From contig JAAFIK010000015.1 in NCBI GenBank assembly GCA_013298665.1, positions 1-64,000 on the forward strand: a DNA stretch of 64,000 bases. Direction: 5' to 3'. The first letter of the stretch is position 1. Every line of letters starts with the position of its first letter. The DNA comes from Chitinophagales bacterium (GTDB lineage: Bacteria; Bacteroidota; Bacteroidia; Chitinophagales; Chitinophagaceae). This document shows, piece after piece, positions 25,085-32,055 of the stretch. A program made the translations under genes and the position numbers. The notes beneath the pieces were generated by a model. The model ran no database searches, had not been told where the DNA came from, and saw nothing but the letters and a program-made list of their open reading frames with translations.

Positions 25085-26584
25085 TTATTTTCGGTGCTGA
25101 TGGTGTGCTGATTTTTGCTGTTGAACTAAATTTGCAACAATACGTGCACTTTTAAGGCAAAGCGGGATACCCCCACCCGGGTGAACACTTCCACCACAGA
25201 AATACAGGCCTTTGATCCCTCCTGTGAAATTCGGGTGTCGTGCGAAGGCTGCCAATCTGGCGTTGGAGCTTGTACCGTACAGTGATCCCATATAACTTTG
25301 TGTTGACGCTTCGATGCCGGAAGGATTAAGTATCGTCTCTGTTTCGATAAGGGATTCAATATCTGTTGCTAAAAGGCGGGTTAGCTTGGCAATGATATTC
25401 TTTCGTGCGTTGGAAACCAGTGTTTCCCAATCCTGTCCCGTATTGGCCGGTGCATTAATCATAACAAACCAATTTTCCTTGCCTTCCGGTGCGTGCCCGC
25501 TCTCCATTTTAGCAGTGATGTTGATGTATACCGTAGGGTCATCATGTAATTTTTTATGCTGAAACAGGCATTCAAACTCCTTCTTATAGTCTGCACTGAA
25601 AAAGATATTGTGGAGGTGCAGCCGGGAAAACTGCTGTTGTATGCCCCAATAAAAAATAATAGCACTGCTGCTCCGCTCCTGTTTCAATAACTTCCGTGCC
25701 TTAAAGGGGTTGTTGAGCAGGCGGCTGTAAGTAAAATAAGCATCTACGTTACTGACCACAACATCAGCCATAATGTTTTCTCCATTCGCGACCACCCCGC
25801 TAACCCTGCCTTCATGGTGAATGATCCGCTCTGCGGGAGTGTTAAAATGAAAGTGTACCCCCCTGGTTAAGGCAAGTTGATACAGTGCTTTGGTAATACT
25901 GATCATGCCTCCTTTGGGATACCAGGTACCCTGGCTATGTTCCAGGTGAGGGATAAGGCTGAGCATACCGGGAGCTTTATAGGGATTGCTTCCATTGTAT
26001 GTGGCGAAGCGATCGAAGAGTTGAATTGCTTCCGGTGTTGTAAAGCTGTTCCGGTTGTGTTTGTGCAGGCTGCCAAAGAGATAACTCCACTTTGCGGCAC
26101 CCATGGCCTTCCATATCCTGCGATGCAACCATGTACCGCGTTTATGAAGGGAGTGATCAATAAAGACAGTGCCGGTATTTTCATATAGCCGCCCTGCTTT
26201 TTTCAAATAACTGCGCAGGTGAGCGGGATTTTCCCCCAATTGTGTTTCTGCTTCAGTTGCAAAGGCTTCCAAATTGGTATATGCATTAACTAACTTTCCA
26301 TTTTCGTAAAAATACCTGCAGGCAATATCTACCGGTGTACAGGAAAAATAAGACGCTATTGGCTCTCCGGCGAGTGTAAATAATTCTTCGATATTCGATG
26401 GCTGGGTAAAGAGAGACGGGCCGGCATCGAACTGGTAACCGTTTTGCTCAAATGCAGAGAGTTTGCCTCCGGGGTAACTGTTTTTCTCGTAAACATTAAC
26501 TTCATATCCCTGAACAGCAAGGCGAATCGCAACAGCGAGACCGGCAACACCGCTTCCGATAATGATGGCTTTTTTGGGGTGCAT
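25085..26584 (-). CDS. crtD: CrtD-like carotenoid desaturase (CrtI family)
   Basis: FAD-dependent desaturase of 499 aa in the CrtI/CrtN/CrtD family: N-terminal AIIIGSGVAGLAVAIRL, then YEKNSYPGGKLSAFEQNGYQ, and a C-terminal FAD motif YFCGGSVHPGGGIPLCLKSA. A separate phytoene desaturase gene (28047-29564) exists, and this one sits directly before the CruF-like hydratase gene. By known pathway logic it is the 3,4-desaturase that acts on 1-hydroxylated carotenoid ends. That specific role is inferred from context. The stop lies inside the extended reading frame of the next gene. The upstream gene is idi, 48 nt away. Confidence 0.86.
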   Translation of the reverse strand: MHPKKAIIIGSGVAGLAVAIRLAVQGYEVNVYEKNSYPGGKLSAFEQNGYQFDAGPSLFTQPSNIEELFTLAGEPIASYFSCTPVDIACRYFYENGKLVNAYTNLEAFATEAETQLGENPAHLRSYLKKAGRLYENTGTVFIDHSLHKRGTWLHRRIWKAMGAAKWSYLFGSLHKHNRNSFTTPEAIQLFDRFATYNGSNPYKAPGMLSLIPHLEHSQGTWYPKGGMISITKALYQLALTRGVHFHFNTPAERIIHHEGRVSGVVANGENIMADVVVSNVDAYFTYSRLLNNPFKARKLLKQERSSSAIIFYWGIQQQFSRLHLHNIFFSADYKKEFECLFQHKKLHDDPTVYINITAKMESGHAPEGKENWFVMINAPANTGQDWETLVSNARKNIIAKLTRLLATDIESLIETETILNPSGIEASTQSYMGSLYGTSSNARLAAFARHPNFTGGIKGLYFCGGSVHPGGGIPLCLKSARIVANLVQQQKSAHHQHRK

Positions 26585-26632
26585 GATTGCTAATATTGAC
26601 GCAATCCCGATGGATACGTCTTTTTCTTTATT

Positions 26633-27145
26633 TTATCCTGCAAGATACTCTTCCAGCTTTGGAAAAGCAATTTTAAACCACGCTGTATATTTTTCAGGAA
26701 AACAGATTAAGTTGTCCCGGATATCATCCATAGGCTTGTAGCAATAATCCTGCACTTCTGCGGGGTCGGTGTTTATCGTGCCTTCATATATACCAGTAAA
26801 TACATGGTCAAATTCATACTCGGTCAATCCGTTATCAAAGGCGGCCTTATATATAAAGGAAAATGCGTTGTTCAATTGAGTGGAGAACCCCATTTCTTCC
26901 TGCAGGCGCCGACAGGCGGCCATTGATGTACTTTCTCCCGGAAGTGGGTGACTACAGCACGCATTTGTCCACAAACCGCCGCTGTGGTATTTGGAAATGG
27001 CTCGCTGTTGCAGTAACATTTCTCCTGAACTATTGAAAATAAATACACTGAATGCCCGGTGCAGGATGGCCTGCCGATGGGCCTGCATTTTTTCCATCAG
27101 CCCCAGCTCCTGGTCAGCTTCATTAACTAGAATTACCTGTGTCAT
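26633..27145 (-). CDS. idi: Isopentenyl-diphosphate delta-isomerase, type I
   Basis: Nudix-fold isomerase of 170 aa that interconverts IPP and DMAPP. The catalytic Cys64 is in TNACCSHP (CxHP), the acid Glu111 in EYEFDHVF, and the Nudix-like helix in AACRRLQEEMGF. The length is normal for bacterial type I enzymes. In the carotenoid operon between crtB and the crtD-like gene, it supplies the DMAPP needed for geranylgeranyl diphosphate. Confidence 0.94.
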   Translation of the reverse strand: MTQVILVNEADQELGLMEKMQAHRQAILHRAFSVFIFNSSGEMLLQQRAISKYHSGGLWTNACCSHPLPGESTSMAACRRLQEEMGFSTQLNNAFSFIYKAAFDNGLTEYEFDHVFTGIYEGTINTDPAEVQDYCYKPMDDIRDNLICFPEKYTAWFKIAFPKLEEYLAG

Positions 27146-27210
27146 AAGGTGTTATACTTTGCAGAAACAAATTCCGGCGATGAGGAAATGTACTGCTGAT
27201 CAAAAAATAA

Positions 27211-28050
27211 TTACAAAATGTTGAACTGGCTGCGAATTCCGGCCTTGGCAAGAATGAGTACTTTACCAAAATTGGGGATGCGTATTCGCTGCTCAAGGAT
27301 ATGGGATGGCTTGGTTTTCTTAATTTTCTTAAAAAGAGAAAGGTAATATTTGTAAGCTACATATACGCCAAATCTTGCCTTAACGGGTAATTGCAGGATA
27401 CTTTTGTATGCTTCTTCAAAATCTGAAGCGATATCTGCTTCAATCTGTTGTTTATCAGACCTGGTGAAATTCATAAAGTCCACACCGGGAAAGTAGGTTC
27501 TGCTGAGGAACTGATAATCAGCTTTTACATCGCGCAGGAAATTTACTTTCTGAAATGCGGCACCAAGGGAGCGTGCACCACCCATAAGTTGCTTGTATTG
27601 TTGCTGATTACCGTCACAAAACACACACAGGCACATCAATCCCACCACTTCAGCACTACCATAAATATATTCTTTATAACCCTCACTATTGTAACTTGTT
27701 TTGCTGAGATCCATCTCCATGCTGTTGAAGAAGGCTTCGATGAGGTGCAGGGGTATATTATACTTGTTAACAGTAAGCTGAAAACTATGCAGGATAGGGT
27801 TGAGGCAAATGCGGCGTTCTATAGCGCGGTAGGTCTCTGTTTTAAATTCGTCGAGTAATGCTGCCTTATCATGGCCATGAAAAGTGTCCACAATTTCATC
27901 GGCAAAGCGAACAAAGCCATAAAGGTTAAACACAGGGCCACGCAGGTCGGGGTGCAACAGTCTGATGGCACTGCTGAAAGACGTACTGTACTTTTCCGTC
28001 GTTATTTTGCTGCATAGTTGACTTACCTGGTGAAACAAGTCCATCATCAA
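27211..28050 (-). CDS. crtB: Phytoene synthase
   Basis: Squalene/phytoene synthase family protein of 279 aa. The first aspartate-rich motif is DEIVD (51-55), the second is in FLRDVKADYQ, and YGSAEVVGLM is the family signature. It joins two geranylgeranyl diphosphates to phytoene. The ATG overlaps the end of crtI by 4 nt, which suggests translational coupling. No GGPP synthase gene lies in the window, so that enzyme must be encoded elsewhere. Confidence 0.95.
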   Translation of the reverse strand: MMMDLFHQVSQLCSKITTEKYSTSFSSAIRLLHPDLRGPVFNLYGFVRFADEIVDTFHGHDKAALLDEFKTETYRAIERRICLNPILHSFQLTVNKYNIPLHLIEAFFNSMEMDLSKTSYNSEGYKEYIYGSAEVVGLMCLCVFCDGNQQQYKQLMGGARSLGAAFQKVNFLRDVKADYQFLSRTYFPGVDFMNFTRSDKQQIEADIASDFEEAYKSILQLPVKARFGVYVAYKYYLSLFKKIKKTKPSHILEQRIRIPNFGKVLILAKAGIRSQFNIL

Positions 28051-29564
28051 AGTTCGGTTTTATTTTTTTGACCAAAATATTTAAGTACCTGACCGGCAAC
28101 CACTTCCCCGCTGATGAGGCTGGGGGGGACGCCTGGCCCCGGCACAGTTAGCTGGCCGGTAAAAAAAAGATTCTTTACCTTTTTGCTGCGGCATGAAGGT
28201 TTTAACACCGCCGTTTGCCATAAAATATTTGCCAGGCCGTAAGCATTGCCCTTAAAGCTGTTGTAAGCCGATACAAAATCACTGTTGGCAAATGATTTTT
28301 TTACAACAACCGCATCACGTATGGTTTGCCCGATCCGTTGTTCGAACCGTTGGGCAATTATATCAAAATACTTATCCCGCAACGCTTCTGAGTCATCCGT
28401 AAGGCCTGCTGCAACGGGAATCAGGAAAAAAAGATTCTCCCCTCCTTCGGGTGCCACAGTTGTATCGCTGACGGACGGCGCACTTACATAAAAAAGAGGC
28501 TCAGTTGGCCAATCAGGAGTAGTATAAATTTCGGCTCCATGCTGGTCAAACGGCACGTCAAAAAATAGTGTATGATGCGTTAAATGCTTTAATTTTTTGT
28601 TCAAACCAACGTAATAAATCAAACAACCAGGTGCCATGACTCTTTTTTCCCAGTACGCATCTGTATAAGTTTGGTAAACTGGTGAAAGCAGTTGCTTCTC
28701 GATAAAATGATAATCTGCACTCCCAATAACTACATCAGCTTCAACGACAAGTTTCTCAGCCTGGGGGGTATTATCATACCTGATTGCTGTTACCGTTTTA
28801 GCCGTATGATCAGCAACCTGTATGTCAGTTACATTGGTATCAAAATGAAATTTGACGCCGAGATCAAGTGCCAGCCGGTACATCGCATCAACAATACTGT
28901 ACATACCACCCTTGGGATACCAGGTACCAAGTTTGATATCTGCATAATTCATAAGGCTGTACAATGCAGGGGTGTCTTGCGGTAATGCACCCAAAAAAAG
29001 GACGGGAAACTCAAGCAATTGCCGTAATTGCGGATGTTGAAAGAACTTGTGAACATGTTTGCGTACAGATGTAAAAACATCAAGTCTGAATAAGCCTTTC
29101 GCGAGATCCCAATCAAGAAATTCACGGTAAGACAGTCCGGGCTTAAAAACGAGTTTATTGATGCCCACCTTGTATTTATACGCAGCTTCTTTCATAAACT
29201 CATCAAGGCGTAAGGCACTTCCGGGTTCTAACCGTTCGAAAATTTCCTTTAACCGGCCATAATCTGCAGGGATATCCATTATGCTATCCTTCTGGTAAAT
29301 ACGATAGGAAGGATCAAGCCGCTCTAAAGTGTAATAATCAGCCACATTTTTACCAAAACCTGCAAAATAGCGTTCAAATACATCCGGCATCCAATACCAG
29401 CTTGGGCCCATATCAAATGTGAAGCCATCAACCTTCATCTGGCGAGCACGCCCACCCGGAATACTGTGCTTCTCCAATACGAGTACATCCCAACCTGCAC
29501 GAGCCATAAATGACGCTGCTGACAGACCTGAAAACCCGCTTCCGATAACGATTACTTTTTTCAA
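28047..29564 (-). CDS. crtI: Phytoene desaturase
   Basis: FAD-dependent desaturase of 505 aa. The N-terminal FAD motif is VIVIGSGFSGLSAASFMARAG, followed by VLEKHSIPGGRARQMKVDGF and FDMGPSWYW. The C-terminal signature is NLFFTGQLTVPGPGVPPSLISG. This is the canonical CrtI form that converts phytoene to lycopene in four steps. It follows the ECF sigma gene by 62 nt and overlaps crtB by 4 nt, so it is the first enzyme gene of the operon. Confidence 0.95.
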   Translation of the reverse strand: MKKVIVIGSGFSGLSAASFMARAGWDVLVLEKHSIPGGRARQMKVDGFTFDMGPSWYWMPDVFERYFAGFGKNVADYYTLERLDPSYRIYQKDSIMDIPADYGRLKEIFERLEPGSALRLDEFMKEAAYKYKVGINKLVFKPGLSYREFLDWDLAKGLFRLDVFTSVRKHVHKFFQHPQLRQLLEFPVLFLGALPQDTPALYSLMNYADIKLGTWYPKGGMYSIVDAMYRLALDLGVKFHFDTNVTDIQVADHTAKTVTAIRYDNTPQAEKLVVEADVVIGSADYHFIEKQLLSPVYQTYTDAYWEKRVMAPGCLIYYVGLNKKLKHLTHHTLFFDVPFDQHGAEIYTTPDWPTEPLFYVSAPSVSDTTVAPEGGENLFFLIPVAAGLTDDSEALRDKYFDIIAQRFEQRIGQTIRDAVVVKKSFANSDFVSAYNSFKGNAYGLANILWQTAVLKPSCRSKKVKNLFFTGQLTVPGPGVPPSLISGEVVAGQVLKYFGQKNKTEL

Positions 29565-29626
29565 CCTGATAAAGATAAACCAGTACGTTTATTAAGCGGT
29601 ATTCCGTTTAAGATTTCAATATGGAT

Positions 29627-30127
29627 TTAAAAACGGGACAATTGTTCTTTGAGAAGTTTTCGCGCAAAGTGAATCCTGCTCTTAATCGTACCCAATGGTT
29701 CTTTCAGTACTACAGCAATTTCATGATACTTATACCCCTCAAAATACAGGTTAAAAGGCTTTCTGAATATATCAGGTAATGCGTGTACTGCTGCCTGTAT
29801 GTCTTTAATCTGCAGGTTAGCTTCAGCGGCATTGTATACAGGAGACTGGCTTCTGTCGAGCAGCGCATCATTAGGTGTATAGTCGAAGATTGTATTCTGT
29901 TTAGCCTTCCTGCGGTAATCGTTGATGAAAATATTGCGCATGATTGTATAAAGCCATGCTTTAATATTTGTACCAACATTATACTTTTCCCGGTTTGCCA
30001 ATGCCCTGTACATGGTTTCCTGTAAAAGATCCTTAGCTACTTCTGAATCGCGGGTAAGCGTGGTAGCAAATGGTTTCAGGAAATCTGTATTGTTAAGGAG
30101 CATCTGGCTGAATTCGATGGTTGACAT
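29627..30127 (-). CDS. ECF-type RNA polymerase sigma factor
   Basis: Sigma-70 family protein of 166 aa. Region 2 (about 10-80) has DLLQETMYRALANREKY and IKAWLYTIMRNIFINDYRRK. Region 4 (about 105-160) ends with HEIAVVLKEPLGTIKSRIHFARKLLKEQL. It heads the carotenoid operon, 62 nt before crtI, which recalls light-induced sigma factors such as CarQ and LitS. No anti-sigma gene lies next to it. A -7 box (TACATTTG) is centred about 30 nt upstream, and a 20-bp element shared with the carH-like gene lies 60-80 nt upstream. Confidence 0.92.
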   Translation of the reverse strand: MSTIEFSQMLLNNTDFLKPFATTLTRDSEVAKDLLQETMYRALANREKYNVGTNIKAWLYTIMRNIFINDYRRKAKQNTIFDYTPNDALLDRSQSPVYNAAEANLQIKDIQAAVHALPDIFRKPFNLYFEGYKYHEIAVVLKEPLGTIKSRIHFARKLLKEQLSRF

Positions 30128-30153
30128 AACAGAATGTTTAAATATTGATACAA

Positions 30154-30161
30154 CAAATGTA
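30154..30161 (-). promoter_or_regulatory. -7 box of the sigma-crt operon (TACATTTG)
   Basis: Read on the minus strand, this is a perfect TAnnTTTG box, 26 nt before the sigma factor ATG. It would start the transcript of the whole carotenoid operon with a leader of about 20 nt. Confidence 0.5.
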
Positions 30162-30186
30162 AACAGAATATTTTAAATAAACCAGT

Positions 30187-30206
30187 ATTTTGTTTAATTT
30201 ATTTGT
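30187..30206. promoter_or_regulatory. Shared 20-bp element, copy 1 (candidate CarH operator)
   Basis: Plus-strand sequence ATTTTGTTTAA-TTT-ATTTGT. The same sequence with only the three central bases changed (AAC) occurs at 31286-31305 upstream of the carH-like gene. It lies just upstream of the -33 region of the sigma-crt promoter, where a repressor would block transcription. A TTTGTTTA/TAAACAAA inverted repeat (30190-30197 and 30214-30221) overlaps it. Confidence 0.5.
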
Positions 30207-30253
30207 CGCAAAACTAAACAAATTGATTGTCAATGTCTTAATTCCGACTCATC

Positions 30254-30286
30254 GGAGTGAATGGCGTAAAAAAGGGAGTGAATGGC
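30254..30286. repeat. 12-bp direct repeat GGAGTGAATGGC
   Basis: Exact copies lie at 30254-30265 and 30275-30286, 21 bp apart (two helical turns), between the carH terminator and the sigma-crt promoter. Possible second regulatory site; nothing more can be said. Confidence 0.45.
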
Positions 30287-30315
30287 ACGAAAAACGGAAA
30301 AAGAACAATTCGGAT

Positions 30316-30350
30316 ATTAAAAAGAGCCACCATAAGTGACTCTTTTTAAT
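30316..30350 (-). terminator. Rho-independent terminator of the carH-like gene
   Basis: Stem ATTAAAAAGAGCCAC (30316-30330) and GTGACTCTTTTTAAT (30336-30350) with a 5-nt loop and one mismatch. On the minus strand it follows the regulator stop by about 20 nt and ends in a T-rich tract. It should insulate the regulator gene from the sigma-crt operon. Confidence 0.8.
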
Positions 30351-30369
30351 AAAATGGTGCTATTGGGAA

Positions 30370-31248
30370 TTACAATCCGCTTACAAATTCCATAACCTCG
30401 CTGAACGATTTTTTGAACGTGATCGGCGGGGGAATCTTCTTCTCGTAAGTATGGGTAAGGTGCCCCGAAATAACAATCGGACAGTTGCTGAATTTTTTGG
30501 TGATATTGCTGATGAACCGGTCAAAATTGAAATTTTGGCCTACCGTGGTGAGGTGACAATAAAGATAATCAGGTTTTTTGAGATTCACCACATAGGCAAT
30601 ATCGTCTAATGGAACGCTTGACCCGAGATAAATGGTGTTTACACCTCTGTTTTTGAGTAAATAACACATAAAAAGAAGACCCAATTCATGATATTCACCT
30701 TCAGGTAAAAATAAGAGAACAGTTTTATCCACATGCAGAGAGGAAACAATGCTTTCAATGCCAACAATAAGTTTCTGACGGATTATATTGGTTACAAGGT
30801 GTTCCTGCGCAGGATTTATATGGCTGGTAAGCCATAAAATACCAATCTTTTCGAGATATGGAAAGATGATCTGTGTAATGGTACGCTCTATGCCCCTGGA
30901 CAGGATGTAATTATCAAGAATCTGTTCAAAATGCTCAACATCCAGATCAACCATACACTGAATCATTTCATTGACAATTCTTTCCTGCTGGGCTTGTAAC
31001 TGATTTAGTGAGAGCAGTTTTTCACGTATATCGGCCTCGCTCATCTTATCAATATGCGATATCTTATAGCCATATTTATTGAGGAGCGCAATATTGAGTA
31101 TTTTTTTTAACTCCGAGTTACTGTAGTACCTGATATTGGTATCTGTGCGCTCGGGTTTCAGGAACGAATACCGCTGCTCCCATATCCGGATGGTATGTGC
31201 CTTGATTCCGGACAAATTTTCAAGGTCTTTTATCGTAAAGGAACTCAT
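30370..31248 (-). CDS. carH: CarH/LitR-like MerR regulator with cobalamin-binding domain (probable light sensor)
   Basis: Regulator of 292 aa. A MerR-type winged helix (1-65: FTIKDLENLSGIKAHTIRIW, NIRYYS) is followed by a helical bundle and a B12-binding Rossmann domain. The helical bundle holds Trp139 and Glu149-His150 (W-x9-EH), the upper-face signature of CarH. The cobalamin ligand motif is ExHxxG in GEYHELG, with His187. CarH family members bind adenosylcobalamin in the dark, repress carotenoid genes, and leave the DNA after light breaks the Co-C bond. Its place directly upstream of the sigma-crt operon and the shared 20-bp element fit this. The ATG at 31248 is preferred over a TTG at 31266. 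Confidence 0.85.
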   Translation of the reverse strand: MSSFTIKDLENLSGIKAHTIRIWEQRYSFLKPERTDTNIRYYSNSELKKILNIALLNKYGYKISHIDKMSEADIREKLLSLNQLQAQQERIVNEMIQCMVDLDVEHFEQILDNYILSRGIERTITQIIFPYLEKIGILWLTSHINPAQEHLVTNIIRQKLIVGIESIVSSLHVDKTVLLFLPEGEYHELGLLFMCYLLKNRGVNTIYLGSSVPLDDIAYVVNLKKPDYLYCHLTTVGQNFNFDRFISNITKKFSNCPIVISGHLTHTYEKKIPPPITFKKSFSEVMEFVSGL

Positions 31249-31285
31249 TATGAATGCTTTATGCAAGTATTACAACCAGTTATTC

Positions 31286-31305
31286 ATTTTGTTTAAAACA
31301 TTTGT
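31286..31305. promoter_or_regulatory. Shared 20-bp element, copy 2 (candidate CarH operator)
   Basis: Plus-strand sequence ATTTTGTTTAA-AAC-ATTTGT, 17 of 20 bases identical to the copy at 30187-30206 and in the same orientation relative to its gene. It lies 38 nt before the regulator ATG, so autoregulation is a natural reading. An ACTGGTT sequence follows both copies, directly in copy 1 and after 5 nt in copy 2. Confidence 0.5.
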
Positions 31306-31327
31306 AAATATATTAAACATTATGGTG

Positions 31328-31352
31328 GGCGCCAATATTTTTAATTGGTGCC
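31328..31352 (-). terminator. Hairpin after the sugar transferase gene
   Basis: GGCGCCAAT (31328-31336) and ATTGGTGCC (31344-31352) form a 9-bp stem with one G-T pair and a 7-nt loop, about 20 nt after the sugar transferase stop. There is no T-tract, so termination is only probable. Confidence 0.45.
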
Positions 31353-31373
31353 TTGGTTGATACGTTAATGGGC

Positions 31374-32030
31374 TCAAAATTGCCTGTCTGGCAATCCTTT
31401 CAGCCATTTGTGGGTAAGCTGGTGTTTGGGGAAAATGATTGACCAGGCAGTCAAAAAGATGATTTTAACATCGGTGAGCAGGGAACAATGCTCCTGGTAC
31501 CACATCTCCAGTGCTCCTTTATAGGGATAAATGGCAGCATACATGGCCTTGGGGTCGGCGGCTTCGGAGACAATCTTTTCTTCATCACGAAAAATGAGTG
31601 ATCCAACCCCTGTCATACCCGGTTTGCAATTATATATCCGTTCACGTATCTCAGTTGGATAAAGTGCTACACTTACTGCCATCAATGGCCGGGGCCCCAC
31701 AATACTCATATCGCCTTTAAATACGTTGATAATCTGTGGCAGTTCATTGATTTTTGTAATACGGAGTAATTTCCCAAATCCCGTAACCCGGGGGTCATTG
31801 CGTAATGTGATTTCACCAGTGCCAATGTTGGGGCTGTTTTTCAGCATCGTGGCAAATTTCCAGATATAGAAGGGCTTGTTGCGATAGCCGAGCCGTTGCT
31901 GAAAATAAAAAACCTCATGTTCTCCTGTAAGCTTCAGTATGATCATACAAGGCAACAATATGGGAGACAGCAGAACCAATGCCACTGTGGCAATCAGGAT
32001 ATCGATAACGCGTTTGAGTAATTTGTACAT
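31374..32030 (-). CDS. Initiating sugar-phosphate transferase (PglC/WcaJ-type)
   Basis: Monotopic phosphoglycosyl transferase of 218 aa. An N-terminal hydrophobic re-entrant segment (KRVIDILIATVALVLLSPI) is followed by FYIWKFATM, TLRNDPRVTGFGKLLR and GDMSIVGPRPLM. These enzymes move a sugar-1-phosphate from a UDP-sugar to undecaprenyl phosphate and start polysaccharide assembly at the inner membrane. The usual catalytic Asp-Glu dyad reads Asn95-Glu96 (TKINELPQ). It is the last gene of a run with PglE-, PglD- and PglA-like genes, so the sugar is perhaps a bacillosamine-type amino sugar. Confidence 0.9.
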   Translation of the reverse strand: MYKLLKRVIDILIATVALVLLSPILLPCMIILKLTGEHEVFYFQQRLGYRNKPFYIWKFATMLKNSPNIGTGEITLRNDPRVTGFGKLLRITKINELPQIINVFKGDMSIVGPRPLMAVSVALYPTEIRERIYNCKPGMTGVGSLIFRDEEKIVSEAADPKAMYAAIYPYKGALEMWYQEHCSLLTDVKIIFLTAWSIIFPKHQLTHKWLKGLPDRQF

Positions 32031-32055
32031 GGGTAATCGTTGGTCTGCAGGAGGG

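Noticed and set aside
30190-30221. TTTGTTTA / TAAACAAA inverted repeat as the main operator
   Set aside because: It occurs only upstream of the sigma gene, whereas the 20-bp element is shared with the carH-like gene; AT-rich DNA easily gives such 8-bp arms.
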